Position numbers and translations under genes: made by a program. Positions 43,314 to 54,225 of a stretch of DNA of 59,970 nt are shown here, in pieces (within the stretch, counting starts at the first letter, position 1; every line of letters begins with the position of its first letter). The stretch comes from Chloroflexota bacterium (GTDB lineage Bacteria > Chloroflexota > Anaerolineae > UBA1429): positions 1-59,970 of the forward strand of contig JAAYAW010000052.1 of NCBI GenBank assembly GCA_012719135.1. The letters are read 5' to 3'. A model generated the notes under the pieces. The model worked only from the letters and a program-made list of their open reading frames with translations, was not told where the DNA came from and did no database searches.

Positions 43314-44469
43314 ATGCAGGAGGCCCACACAGTCCTGGCTGGCCAGCCCACCCTCGGGCTCAATGCCCTCCTGTTATCGCTGGACGCTAGCTACCGGAAC
43401 GCCGGGCTCTCTCGCTACATCTCGAATCTGATGGCACATTTGCCCGCCGCCCTGCCAGACTGGAACTGCCTTGCATATGTGAGTCGGCCGGGCATAGACA
43501 TACCGGGTTGGCACGTCAGACAGGCGTCCTGGAACACCGCAAAGCCGATGCGCCGCATTCTGTGGGAGCAGCTTGCCCTGCCCCTGGCAGAACGGCGCGA
43601 TCGAATCGATCTGTTGCATGCAGCGGTCAATGTCGGGCCGATCGCCGGGCGTTGCCCGATCGTTGTGACGATCCATGATCTCGCCTTTGTCCGGTTTCCG
43701 GAGTTGTTCCCCCGGGCGAATCGAGCTTATCTGCAATACATGGCGAGCCGAACCGCCAGGCGCTCGGCTGCCGTGATTGTGGATTCGGCCAGCACCGGAC
43801 GAGATGTCGTGGAGTTGTTGGGCGTTCCAGAGAGCCGCGTGCACGTGATCTACCCGGGTTTGAACGCCGGATTGTGCCCGGCGCCATCCGAGGAACGGTT
43901 GAGCGCCTTCCGGCGCCGGCAACACCTGCCTGATGAATACGTGCTGTTCGTGGGGACGCTCGAGCCCCGTAAGAACATCGCGACGCTGCTGGAGGCATGG
44001 TCGATCCTCGTTCGACGAGATCCCGAGTGTCCGCCTCTGGTAATCGCTGGCGGAAAAGGCTGGTTCTATGAGGAACTGGAAGACCGTGCGCGCGCGCTTG
44101 GGCTCGAGGATTCGGTTCGATTCGCCGGGTTCATCCCTGACGACGATCTCGCTGGCTGGTATGCGGCTGCAACGCTCTTTGTGTTTCCGTCCCTTTATGA
44201 AGGCTTTGGTTTTCCCCCGCTGGAGGCCATGTCTCAGGGAGTTCCCGTGATCGTATCGGACCGGTCATCACTGCCTGAAGTCGTCGGAGATGCCGGTCTG
44301 CACCTCCCCCCGGAGGAGCCCGCCTTGTGGGCGGAGAGCATCGCCGGGCTCCTGGCTTCGCCGGAGCGACGGCGCAGTATGCGGGCCGCGGGGCTCGCCC
44401 AGGCCGCGCGATTTACCTGGGAGGAGACGGCCCGCCGGACAGCGGAGGTCTACAGACAGGTATTGTCGC

Positions 44470-44477
<8 letters not shown>
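43314..44477 (+). CDS. GT4-family glycosyltransferase (mannosyltransferase-like)
   Basis: About 387 residues. Seen: N-terminal GLSRYISNL, LLHAAVNVGPI, VVTIHDLAFVRFPELFP, then the donor domain with VLFVGTLEPRKNIATLLEAW, RFAGFIPDDDLAGWYAAATLFVFPSLYEGFGFPPLEAM and PVIVSDRSSLPEVVGDAGL. This is the common GDP-mannose-type GT4 layout; the donor is not proven. The ATG at 43314 has AGGA upstream. Its stop overlaps the priming transferase start by 8 bp. Confidence 0.88.
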
Positions 44478-45912
<1,435 letters not shown>

Positions 45913-45959
45913 CACCGGCCGCTCCCCGATGCGAACAGCCAGATACCGAGGTGTAGCGT

Positions 45960-47141
45960 ATGCCATCATACAACCCACAGCCCGACAGACAGGAGCTGGA
46001 CGATTTTTGCCGTGAACTGGTGCAGATCCCGAGCGTCTCTGGATCGGAGCGCGACATCGCTCGGCGTATCCTGACCGAGATGCAGCGCCTCGGCTATGAC
46101 GAGGCCCGCATGGACGGCATGGGCAACGTAATCGGGCGCGTGGGCCCGGCGTCGACGCCAACCGTCCTCTTTAACGGGCATATGGATACCGTGGGCATAG
46201 GCGATGTCGACCTGTGGCCTCACCCTCCTTATGCCGGCGTGGTCGAGTCCGGAATCCTCTTTGGTCGGGGCGCGTCTGACATGAAGGGCGGCCTGGCTGC
46301 CATGATCCATGGCATAGGATCCCTTGTGCCGAACAAGGACAGCCTGACGAGCGGCGTCTACGTTGTAGCCGTCGTACAGGAGGAGCCCTGTGAGGGGCTG
46401 GCCATGCGGCACCTGGTAGAAGTCGAAGGCCTGCGCCCGCGGGCGGTCGTATTGGGGGAAGCCACGAATCTGCACCTCGCGCGGGGGCAGCGGGGAAGAA
46501 TGGAGATCGAGGTCGCGATCCAGGGAAAGAGCTGCCACGCCTCGTCTCCGCAACGGGGTGTCAACGCGATCTATGAGGCGGCGCGCTTTGTGTTTGGCCT
46601 ACAACTCTTGGCTCCACAACTGGCCTCCGATGCCTTCCTCGGGCAGGCAACCATTGCCGTCACCGAGATCGAGAGTCGCGCCGGCAGCAGCAATGTCGTG
46701 CCAGACTATTGCCGTGTGCACATCGACCGTCGCCTCACGGCCGGTGACACGGAGACCCGGGCACTCACCGAGGTACGACGCATTCTGTCTCGCGAAAGCA
46801 TCCAGGCCAACGTCGAGGTGCCCACCTATCATGGCACCAGTTACACGGGCCTGGCGGTCGAAGCGCCGGAGAGCTATCCGTCGTGGAGCACGCCTGAGGA
46901 TCACCTGCTCGTGCGAAAAGCCGCCGGAGCCGTGGAGTCCGTGCTCGGCTATGTGCCGCGCATTGGGCGTTGGGAGTTCTCCACTGATGGCGTCTACACC
47001 ATGGGGGTTGGCGGAATACCCACCATCGGCTTCGGCCCTGGCGAAGAGAAACACGCCCATAGCGTAGATGATCAGGTGCGCCTGGAGGACGTATTCGCGG
47101 CTGCCCGCGTCTATGCCCGCCTGGCGCTCGATCTGTGTTAA
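45960..47141 (+). CDS. M20-family metallohydrolase (YgeY/ArgE/DapE-like)
   Basis: A 393-residue di-zinc hydrolase. Metal ligands and motifs: FNGHMDTVG, GRGASDMKGGLAAM, the catalytic glutamate in QEEPCEG, GEATNLHLARGQRG, and the late GFGPGEEKHAHSVDD. This pattern resembles YgeY-type hydrolases linked to purine or carbamoyl catabolism in some bacteria, as well as ArgE/DapE. No selenium genes are nearby, so the substrate is open. GAGGTG serves as ribosome site. Confidence 0.85.
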   Translation: MPSYNPQPDRQELDDFCRELVQIPSVSGSERDIARRILTEMQRLGYDEARMDGMGNVIGRVGPASTPTVLFNGHMDTVGIGDVDLWPHPPYAGVVESGILFGRGASDMKGGLAAMIHGIGSLVPNKDSLTSGVYVVAVVQEEPCEGLAMRHLVEVEGLRPRAVVLGEATNLHLARGQRGRMEIEVAIQGKSCHASSPQRGVNAIYEAARFVFGLQLLAPQLASDAFLGQATIAVTEIESRAGSSNVVPDYCRVHIDRRLTAGDTETRALTEVRRILSRESIQANVEVPTYHGTSYTGLAVEAPESYPSWSTPEDHLLVRKAAGAVESVLGYVPRIGRWEFSTDGVYTMGVGGIPTIGFGPGEEKHAHSVDDQVRLEDVFAAARVYARLALDLC

Positions 47142-47187
47142 GCTGGGCCACGGCTGGGGCTAGCGCCAGCTAGTTGAAAGGAGCGCC

Positions 47188-48651
47188 ATGCTTTCGGAGG
47201 AACTGGTCTACAGGTATGACCGGTACGAGCTCACGTTGGCGGGACCTCGAGAGGGTAACCCCTACCAGGACGTCTCCCTTCGGGCAAGGTGCACCCTGGG
47301 CTCACGAACCGTACAGATGGACGGCTTCTACGATGGAGGGGGCAGCTATCGGGTAAGGTTCATGCCCGATTCTGAGGGCACCTGGGAGTTGGTGACCGAG
47401 AGCAATGCCACCGAACTCGATGGCATCCGTCGCCACATCACCTGTATCTCTGCCCGCGAGGGAGTGCACGGTCCCGTGCGAGTGCGGGACACCTACCACT
47501 TTGCTTACGATGACGGCACGCCTTACTATCCCTTTGGCACGACATGCTACGCCTGGATTCATCAGACGCGCGATCTTCAGGAGCGCACTCTTCGCACACT
47601 TGCGCGGGCGCCCTTCAACAAGCTGCGGATGACGGTGTTTCCCAAGCACTATATCTACAACAGCAACGAGCCCGAGCTATACCCCTTTGAGCGATCCGAA
47701 TCAGGCTCAAACGACTACTGGAAGCCCAACCCCGGCTTTTTCCGCCTTCTGGAGCAACGTATAGACCAACTCTCGCGTCTGGGCATCGAAGCAGACGTGA
47801 TCCTGTTCCACCCTTACGACCGCTGGGGCTATGCACGCATGAGCCATGAACAGGACCTGGCCTATCTGCGCTATGCCATCGCGCGACTTTCTTCCAGCCG
47901 CAACGTCTGGTGGTCGCTTGCCAACGAGTACGACTTTATGCTTGAGTGGAAGACCATGCCTCACTGGGATGCCCTCTTCCAGACGATCGAACGCCATGAT
48001 CCGTACAGCCACCTGCGCTCGATCCACAACGGCGACCTGGGCTCCAACTACGATCACACCAAGCCGTGGGTGACCCATGCGTGCATTCAGAACCCCTCTG
48101 TCGAGCAGGCGCCACGCTGGCGTAGGGCTTATGGAAAGCCCATCTTGGATGACGAGTGCGAATATGAGGGTAACGTTCCCATGCCCTGGGGTAACATCAC
48201 AGGCCGTGAGCTCGTTCACCGCTTCTGGGTGATGGCCGCAAACGGCGCCTATGCTGGTCACGGGGAAACCTATGCGGACGCAAAGGAAGAGCTCTGGTGG
48301 TCAAAGGGTGGCGAGCTCAAAGGGGATAGCTGGCGGCGCATCGGCTTTCTGCGAGAGATCATGGAGCAGGGCCCGGGGCCACTGACCCCGCTGGAGCGCG
48401 AGTGGGTCTGGACGCGAGTGGCAGGAGGTGCCTGCGGCGACTATCGATTGCTTTACTTTGGCCCACACCAGCCGGTCGCCTGGGGCTTTGGCCTTCCATC
48501 GGGCGTTCCCTTTGAGCTGGACTGGATCGACACCTGGGCCATGACGATCACCCCGGTTGCAGGTGCCTTCTGCGACGTGCGGGAGATCCCGATGCCCGGC
48601 CGTGCGTACATGGCCGCGCGCATCCGGCCGTTGTCCACAAAGCCGGACTAG
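47188..48651 (+). CDS. DUF5060/DUF4038-type putative glycoside hydrolase
   Basis: A 487-residue protein. The N-terminal beta-sandwich (1 to about 80) resembles DUF5060 (TVQMDGFYDGGGSYRVRFMP). A TIM barrel follows (PYYPFGTTCYAWIHQ, FNKLRMTVFPKH, LGIEADVILFHPYDRWGY) with likely acid/base in SLANEYDF and nucleophile in LDDECEYEG; then a small C-terminal beta domain. No signal peptide, so probably intracellular action on imported oligosaccharides. An AAAGGAG site precedes the ATG. Its stop codon overlaps the convergent glycyl-radical gene's stop (CTAG). Confidence 0.82.
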   Translation: MLSEELVYRYDRYELTLAGPREGNPYQDVSLRARCTLGSRTVQMDGFYDGGGSYRVRFMPDSEGTWELVTESNATELDGIRRHITCISAREGVHGPVRVRDTYHFAYDDGTPYYPFGTTCYAWIHQTRDLQERTLRTLARAPFNKLRMTVFPKHYIYNSNEPELYPFERSESGSNDYWKPNPGFFRLLEQRIDQLSRLGIEADVILFHPYDRWGYARMSHEQDLAYLRYAIARLSSSRNVWWSLANEYDFMLEWKTMPHWDALFQTIERHDPYSHLRSIHNGDLGSNYDHTKPWVTHACIQNPSVEQAPRWRRAYGKPILDDECEYEGNVPMPWGNITGRELVHRFWVMAANGAYAGHGETYADAKEELWWSKGGELKGDSWRRIGFLREIMEQGPGPLTPLEREWVWTRVAGGACGDYRLLYFGPHQPVAWGFGLPSGVPFELDWIDTWAMTITPVAGAFCDVREIPMPGRAYMAARIRPLSTKPD

Positions 48652-51020
48652 GTCGACCCGAGACGGTGCTCCGTCCGCGTGATGATCTCCTCCTGCAGAG
48701 CTCGACCCAGGTCACAAAAGTAGTCGCTGTATCCCGCCACCCGAACGATGAGGCTGCGATACTCCTCAGGATTCGCCTGGGCCGCCCGCAGCGTTTCAGC
48801 GTCCACCACATTGAACTGGATATGGTGCCCATCGAGCGCAAAATACGTCCTCACCAGATGCACCAGGTTGTCGAGGCCCTCGTCCGTGCGCAGGAGCTCA
48901 GGAGCGAGTTTCTGATTGAGGAGCGTACCCCCGGTGCGCACATGGTCCATCTTGGCTGCCGAACGTATTACTGCGGTGGGCCCCCGACGATCGACCCCCT
49001 GCACCGGTGAGATGCCCTCCGAAAGCGGAGCTCCGGCCCTGCGCCCGTCGGGAGACGCTCCCGTTACCGAGCCAAAGTACACGTGCACTGTCGTGGGCAG
49101 CAGGTTGATGCGGTAGGTGCCTCCTCGCGTGTTGGGGCGCCCGTCCACAGCGGCATAGTAGGCCTCGAATACATCCTGCATGACGTCATCGGCATAGTCA
49201 TCATCGTTGCCATACTTCGGGGCCCGGTTCAGGAGCCGTTGACGGAGTCTCTCCTGTCCGGCGAAATCCACATCTAGCGCGTCCGTTAGCTCTTGCAGCG
49301 AGAGAGCCCCTTCGTCGTAGACCAGCGAGCGGATGGCCGCCAGTGAGTCCGTGATGGTCCCCAGCCCCACTCCCTGAATATACGTGGTATTGTAGCGTGC
49401 ACCACCGGCGTGATAGTCCTGTCCCCGGCTGATGCAGTCATCGATCAGGAGCGACAGGAACGGAGCGGGCATATGCAGGGCGAACAGGCGCTCGATCACC
49501 TGGTTGCCACGCACCTTGACGTCCACCCAGTAGCCCAGTTGCCTGACGAATGCCGCCCAGAGCTCGGCGTAGGTCGTTATCTCGTCGGCCCGCCCCGTAT
49601 GCGGGCCCAATTGCCTGCACGTCCTGGTGTCCCAGCCGTCATGGAGTGCCAGCTCCAGTATCTTTGGCAGATTCAGGTAGCCCGTCAGGCAGTAGTTCTC
49701 CTTGCCAAAGGCGCCAGTCTCCACGCAGCCGCTCGTCCCGCCCTGGCGCGCATCCGCCAGCGACTTGCCCTGGCGTAGCAACTCCTGCACAACCAGATCG
49801 TTGTTGAACATCGATGGCTGGCCAAACCCCGTCCGCACGATGCGGCCGGCTCGACGGATGAACGCGTCCGGGTTGCGCTTGCTCACATGGATCGATGCGC
49901 TCGGCTGGATCAGTCGCATCTCCTCGACGACGTCCAACAACAGATAGGTGACTTCGCTGACCCCGTCGGATCCGTCCAGCCGCACGCCCCCCAGGTTGAT
50001 CTGGGCAAAATCCGTATAGGTACCGCTCTCCTCGGCAGTCACGCCGACCTTTGGCGGGGCGGGCTGGTTGTTGAACTTGATCCAAAAACACTGGAGCAGT
50101 TCTTCCGCGCGCTCTCGGGTGAGCGAGCCATCGACGATGCCGGCCTTATAGAACGGGCAAAGATGCGAGTCCAGCTTGCCAGGGCTGAAGGAGTCCCAAG
50201 GGTTCATCTCCAGCGTGACGCCGAGATGCACAAACCAGTAGGCCTGGAGCGCCTCATGCAGGTTCCGCGGGGGGTGAGCCGGAACGTGCTCGCAGACCTC
50301 GGCGATATCCAGCAGCTCACGCCTGCGCTCCGGATCCGTCTCATCAGCGGCCTGCACCCGCGCTTGCTCCGCATAGCGCTCGGCAAGACCGATGACGGCC
50401 TGGGCGCAGATGGCCATGGCCTTGAGCTCCTCGGCACGATCCAGTGCCAGAGGATCTCGCCCATAGTCCAGGGCCTCCAGGGCTGCATGAACATCGGCAA
50501 CAAGCCCGGCCAATCCTCTCCGATACAACTTGTCGTCCAACACCGTATGTCCGGGCGAGCGCTGCTCCATGAATTCCGTGAACAACCCCGCCTCATAGCC
50601 TGCACGCCACTCTTCCGTCATTTCGTGGAAGATCCGTTCGCGCATCGTCTTGCCGCGCCAGAACGGTATCACGCTCTCTGCGTAGGCTTGCCGGTCCTCT
50701 GCGGACACGCGGTACGCCGTCTTTTCCCGTGCATCCAGGATGTCGAGATCGGCAAGCGAATGACAGCACAGCTCCGGATAGGTAGGCGCCGCCTTCGGGC
50801 GAGGTCCCTTCTCTCCGACAATCAATTCGCCTGGCCGGATTCTGACCGTGATGTGTTCCATCAGGTAGCGAAAGACCTCTGCCCGGCGCATTGGCTCGGA
50901 CTTTAGCCCGTCATGCTCCCGGTACCAGCGAGTAACCAGCTGAGCGCGCTCAGTGGAAATGCAAGGGACGGCGTCCAGGCTCTCCTGGCGCAGGCTCTGA
51001 ACACGGGCGCTGACAGTCAT
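48648..51020 (-). CDS. Glycyl-radical enzyme (eliminase/dehydratase class)
   Basis: A 790-residue anaerobic radical enzyme of the pyruvate formate-lyase superfamily. The active-site loop SGCVETG puts Cys432 two residues before Glu434, the CxE arrangement of diol, hydroxyproline and isethionate eliminases. The glycyl-radical motif RVAGYSDYF has Gly763. An N-terminal PGELIVGEKG and ARYNTTYIQGVG segment fit the family. It needs a radical-SAM activating enzyme, and none lies on either side. A candidate promoter lies at 51072-51099. Substrate not assignable. It sits inside the polysaccharide region on the opposite strand. Confidence 0.9.
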   Translation of the reverse strand: MTVSARVQSLRQESLDAVPCISTERAQLVTRWYREHDGLKSEPMRRAEVFRYLMEHITVRIRPGELIVGEKGPRPKAAPTYPELCCHSLADLDILDAREKTAYRVSAEDRQAYAESVIPFWRGKTMRERIFHEMTEEWRAGYEAGLFTEFMEQRSPGHTVLDDKLYRRGLAGLVADVHAALEALDYGRDPLALDRAEELKAMAICAQAVIGLAERYAEQARVQAADETDPERRRELLDIAEVCEHVPAHPPRNLHEALQAYWFVHLGVTLEMNPWDSFSPGKLDSHLCPFYKAGIVDGSLTRERAEELLQCFWIKFNNQPAPPKVGVTAEESGTYTDFAQINLGGVRLDGSDGVSEVTYLLLDVVEEMRLIQPSASIHVSKRNPDAFIRRAGRIVRTGFGQPSMFNNDLVVQELLRQGKSLADARQGGTSGCVETGAFGKENYCLTGYLNLPKILELALHDGWDTRTCRQLGPHTGRADEITTYAELWAAFVRQLGYWVDVKVRGNQVIERLFALHMPAPFLSLLIDDCISRGQDYHAGGARYNTTYIQGVGLGTITDSLAAIRSLVYDEGALSLQELTDALDVDFAGQERLRQRLLNRAPKYGNDDDYADDVMQDVFEAYYAAVDGRPNTRGGTYRINLLPTTVHVYFGSVTGASPDGRRAGAPLSEGISPVQGVDRRGPTAVIRSAAKMDHVRTGGTLLNQKLAPELLRTDEGLDNLVHLVRTYFALDGHHIQFNVVDAETLRAAQANPEEYRSLIVRVAGYSDYFCDLGRALQEEIITRTEHRLGST

Positions 51021-51071
51021 TCACCCTCCTCCCTGGCACGCAAGCACGAGTCCATTCCGTGTGGCGCTTGT

Positions 51072-51099
51072 ATGATAGCACGCCTAGCGGCGTGGGCAA
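51072..51099 (-). promoter_or_regulatory. Promoter of the glycyl-radical enzyme gene
   Basis: -35 TTGCCC, 16-bp spacer, -10 TATCAT on the minus strand, about 45 bases before the start. Confidence 0.55.
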
Positions 51100-51160
51100 C
51101 CGCTTGTGTGTTGTGCGTCACGCTCCTGCTCGGCACAAGGAGCATGACACGGCAGCCTTC

Positions 51161-51189
51161 TGGACACACGCCGGAAATGGGCGTATAAC
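51161..51189 (+). promoter_or_regulatory. Promoter of the UDP-sugar/glycosyltransferase unit
   Basis: -35 TGGACA, 17-bp spacer, -10 TATAAC, 55 bases before the GTG at 51244. Confidence 0.5.
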
Positions 51190-51243
51190 CGCAGACACAA
51201 CGCGCGGCTGCGGACCGCCTCGCAGCAGAGGAATTGGCTACAG

Positions 51244-51867
51244 GTGATCGAGGTACACTCATCAGCCGATGTCTCACCAGATGCAACAGTCGGCGAAGGC
51301 ACTCGCATCTGGCACCAGGCTCAGGTCTGCTCAGGTGCACGTGTAGGCCCGGGTTGCACACTGGGCAAGGGCGTCTATATAGACTCCAATGTCTCGATCG
51401 GCGCGCACGTCAAGCTCCAGAATGGGGTTAGCGTGTACCATGGCGTCACTCTGGAGGACGGGGTCTTTTGCGGGCCGAACGCCGTGTTCACCAACGACCG
51501 CCTTCCCCGCGCCATCAACCCCGACGGCTCCAGTCGTGCGGCTGAGGACTGGGAACTCACACCGACCCTGGTTCAGAGAGGAGCGAGCATCGGCGCCAAT
51601 GCCACCATCGTATGCGGGGTGACGATCGGACGCTGGGCGATGATCGGCGCCGGGTCGGTGGTGATCCACGATGTCCCAGAATACGGGCTCGTCGTGGGGA
51701 ATCCGGCTCGACTCATTGGCTTTGTGTGCGCCTGTGGAGGCCGGCTGGAAGGGCCACCGCTTCTCTCAGATCCGGTGGTGGCCCTGTGCCCCGGCTGTTC
51801 TTCGGCCGTAGAGATCCCGCTGCAAATCTGGAGCCAGGCCCAGCGAAGGGAGCCTGTGGATGGCTGA
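51244..51867 (+). CDS. WbpD/WlbB-like sugar N-acetyltransferase (left-handed beta helix)
   Basis: A 207-residue hexapeptide-repeat acetyltransferase. Repeats run from about residue 8 to 150, with FCGPNAVFTNDRLPRA and VQRGASIGANATIVCG as in UDP-2-acetamido-3-amino-2,3-dideoxyglucuronate N-acetyltransferases. A C-terminal CACGG...CPGC pair resembles a small zinc ribbon. It starts at a GTG. It overlaps the next gene by 8 bp and fits the last step of a UDP-diacetamido-uronate pathway. Confidence 0.88.
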   Translation: MIEVHSSADVSPDATVGEGTRIWHQAQVCSGARVGPGCTLGKGVYIDSNVSIGAHVKLQNGVSVYHGVTLEDGVFCGPNAVFTNDRLPRAINPDGSSRAAEDWELTPTLVQRGASIGANATIVCGVTIGRWAMIGAGSVVIHDVPEYGLVVGNPARLIGFVCACGGRLEGPPLLSDPVVALCPGCSSAVEIPLQIWSQAQRREPVDG

Positions 51868-52891
51868 TCTCAAGGCGGCCGTGATCGGCGTAGGATCGAT
51901 GGGCAGGAACCATGCGCGCGTCTATCGCGAGCTTCCTGAGACGCACCTCGTCGCCGTAGCTGACGAATCCGCCGCCCAAGCCGAGTCATTAGGCGAGCTT
52001 CACGGATGCCACGCCTATACTGACATATCGGCGATGCTCGCAACCGAAAAGCCTGATATCGTCTCGGTCGTCGTGCCGACCACCGCGCACTTGTCGGTAG
52101 GGACTCTGGCACTGGAGGCGGGCTGCCATGTGATCGTGGAGAAGCCCATCGCTGCAACCGAGGCCGAGGCCATGTCTCTGATCGAGACGGCCCGCAGAGT
52201 GGGACGGCAACTGATGGTCGGGCACATCGTCCGCTTTGACCCCGCCATCCAGACTCTCACCGGCCATCTGCAGGATGGTGAGATGGGTCGAATCTATCAG
52301 GTCAAGAGCCGTCGCCTGGGGCCCTTTCCCAACCGCATACGCGACGTAGGGGTCATCGTGGACCTGGCTACCCATGATCTGGACATCGCTCGCCATCTGA
52401 CCGGCCAACCGATCACGCGCGTCTACTGCGAGATCGCCAGAAGACTGCATGCCGGCCACGAGGATATGGTCGTTGGCACCCTCCGGCATGCAGATGGCAC
52501 GGTCGGGCTGATCGATATCAACTGGCTGACGCCCAGCAAGGTGCGCGAACTGACGGTGACGGGTGAGGGCGGCATGTTCCTCGTCGACTACCTGACGCAG
52601 GATCTCTACTTTTTCGAAAACAGCGACGCCGAAGCGGTCGAGTGGGACCGGATGGCCCTGATCAAAGGCGTCAGCGAGGGCAAGATGATCCGGTATCCCC
52701 TGCGCAGAGCGGAACCCCTCAAGCTTGAGCTTGAGGCCTTTGCGCGTTCGCTGCTGGATGGCACACCGGTCCCGGTTAGCGGCCAGGATGGACTCGATGC
52801 CCTGACAGTGGCCATGGCGCTCTTGCGCTCCGGTGAGACTCACGAGCCCGTCTCGGTACGCTACTGCACGGTGGGGGAGAGATGCAACTAG
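51860..52891 (+). CDS. Gfo/Idh/MocA oxidoreductase (WbpB/WlbA-like)
   Basis: A 343-residue NAD-dependent enzyme: GVGSMGRNHARVYREL, VEKPIAAT with catalytic lysine, VGHIVRFDPAIQ and DLATHDLDIARHL. By position it should oxidise C3 of UDP-N-acetylglucosaminuronate. It overlaps both neighbours (8 and 10 bp). The aminotransferase expected next in the pathway (WbpE) is absent here. A scyllo-inositol or other sugar dehydrogenase is the alternative. Confidence 0.85.
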   Translation: MADLKAAVIGVGSMGRNHARVYRELPETHLVAVADESAAQAESLGELHGCHAYTDISAMLATEKPDIVSVVVPTTAHLSVGTLALEAGCHVIVEKPIAATEAEAMSLIETARRVGRQLMVGHIVRFDPAIQTLTGHLQDGEMGRIYQVKSRRLGPFPNRIRDVGVIVDLATHDLDIARHLTGQPITRVYCEIARRLHAGHEDMVVGTLRHADGTVGLIDINWLTPSKVRELTVTGEGGMFLVDYLTQDLYFFENSDAEAVEWDRMALIKGVSEGKMIRYPLRRAEPLKLELEAFARSLLDGTPVPVSGQDGLDALTVAMALLRSGETHEPVSVRYCTVGERCN

Positions 52892-54225
52892 ACCTCTCTG
52901 AACGAATCAGCAAGCGAACAGCACGCGTTGTGGTGATCGGGCTCGGCTACGTGGGCCTGCCCGTGGCCACGCTCGTCGCCGAGGCCGGGTACATGGTCAC
53001 CGGTTTGGACGTCAGGGCCGATCGAGTCCGATCGATCTCCGCGGGCCTCAACCCAATCGGAGGTGCGGAGCCGGGGCTATCCGAGCTTTTGACACAGATG
53101 GTGACTGCGGGAAGGCTGAAGGCAAGCACGGACTATGCCGAGTGTCGTGAGGCCGACATCGTCTTGATCGCCGTCGAGACACCCGTGGACCCGATCTCGA
53201 ACCGGCCGAGCTATGACGCGCTGCGTGCGGTGCTGCATGGCCTCGCGGCGCACTGCCCGGCACACGCCCTGGTCATCGTGGAATCCACCATTGCGCCCGG
53301 CACAATGGAGCGCGTGGTGGAACCCGCCCTGCGCGCGGCTGGCGCAGAGCTGCACCTGGTCCACTGCCCGGAGCGCCTCACTCCAGGCCGCCTGTTGCGC
53401 AACATCCGGGAGATGCCCAGAGTGGTCGGCGGCATGACTGCCAACGCCAGAGACCTGGCGGTGGCCTTTTACGAGCACTTTGTGCACGCGCCTTTGGAGG
53501 GAGTGGACGCCCTCACAGCGGAGACGGTCAAGACGGCCGAGAATGCCTATCGAGATGTACAGATCGCATTCGCCAATGAGTTGGCGCTCATCTGTGAGGA
53601 CCTGGGTACCGATGTCTGGCAAGTGCGCGAGCTCATCAACAAGGTGCCTGGGCGGCAGGTTCACATGCCGGGGCCCGGCGTGGGCGGGCACTGCATCCCC
53701 AAAGATCCGTGGCTTCTTCTTACTCACGTTAGCGAGGGCACGAGGGCGCGGCTGCTCCCCACCGCTCGCGCCGTCAATGATGGAATGCCACACCACGTGG
53801 CTGCGCTGATCACGCGCACGCTGGCAGAGTCCGATCGCGATATCGTCGGCGCGGAGATAGCCATCCTCGGGTACGCCTACAAGGAGGACTCGGATGATAC
53901 GAGGAACACTCCCTCGGCGGCCCTGGTTCAGCGGCTGGAAGAGCTCGGCGCGCACGTCCGCGTTCAGGATCCCTGTGTCCCGCACCTCGACCTTCCTCTG
54001 GCCACAGCCCTGAAGGGAGCCGACTGTGCGGTGCTCATGGTTGCGCATGAAGCATACCGGCTTGCGCCGTGGTCAGAGCTCGTCCGGGCTCTTCGGATCC
54101 CGATCCTGGTCGACTGTCGCAACATCCTGCCTAATGCTCTAGAAGGGGTTCGCTACGTTCGCCTGGGCGACGGGCAGACGGCCCGGCGGAACGGGCCTCC
54201 GGCCGATCTGAGGCTCGATGGCTAG
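52882..54225 (+). CDS. UDP-N-acetylhexosamine 6-dehydrogenase (WbpA/WecC family)
   Basis: A 447-residue NAD-dependent four-electron dehydrogenase. Rossmann loop GLGYVGLPVATLVAEAG, VETPVDPISNRPSYDAL, VESTIAPGTME, the catalytic-cysteine motif GGHCIPKDPWLL and a C-terminal GYAYKEDSDDTRNTP. It makes the UDP-N-acetyl uronic acid used by the two upstream genes. Whether the substrate is UDP-GlcNAc or UDP-ManNAc cannot be fixed by eye; the context favours UDP-GlcNAc. Confidence 0.9.
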   Translation: MQLDLSERISKRTARVVVIGLGYVGLPVATLVAEAGYMVTGLDVRADRVRSISAGLNPIGGAEPGLSELLTQMVTAGRLKASTDYAECREADIVLIAVETPVDPISNRPSYDALRAVLHGLAAHCPAHALVIVESTIAPGTMERVVEPALRAAGAELHLVHCPERLTPGRLLRNIREMPRVVGGMTANARDLAVAFYEHFVHAPLEGVDALTAETVKTAENAYRDVQIAFANELALICEDLGTDVWQVRELINKVPGRQVHMPGPGVGGHCIPKDPWLLLTHVSEGTRARLLPTARAVNDGMPHHVAALITRTLAESDRDIVGAEIAILGYAYKEDSDDTRNTPSAALVQRLEELGAHVRVQDPCVPHLDLPLATALKGADCAVLMVAHEAYRLAPWSELVRALRIPILVDCRNILPNALEGVRYVRLGDGQTARRNGPPADLRLDG

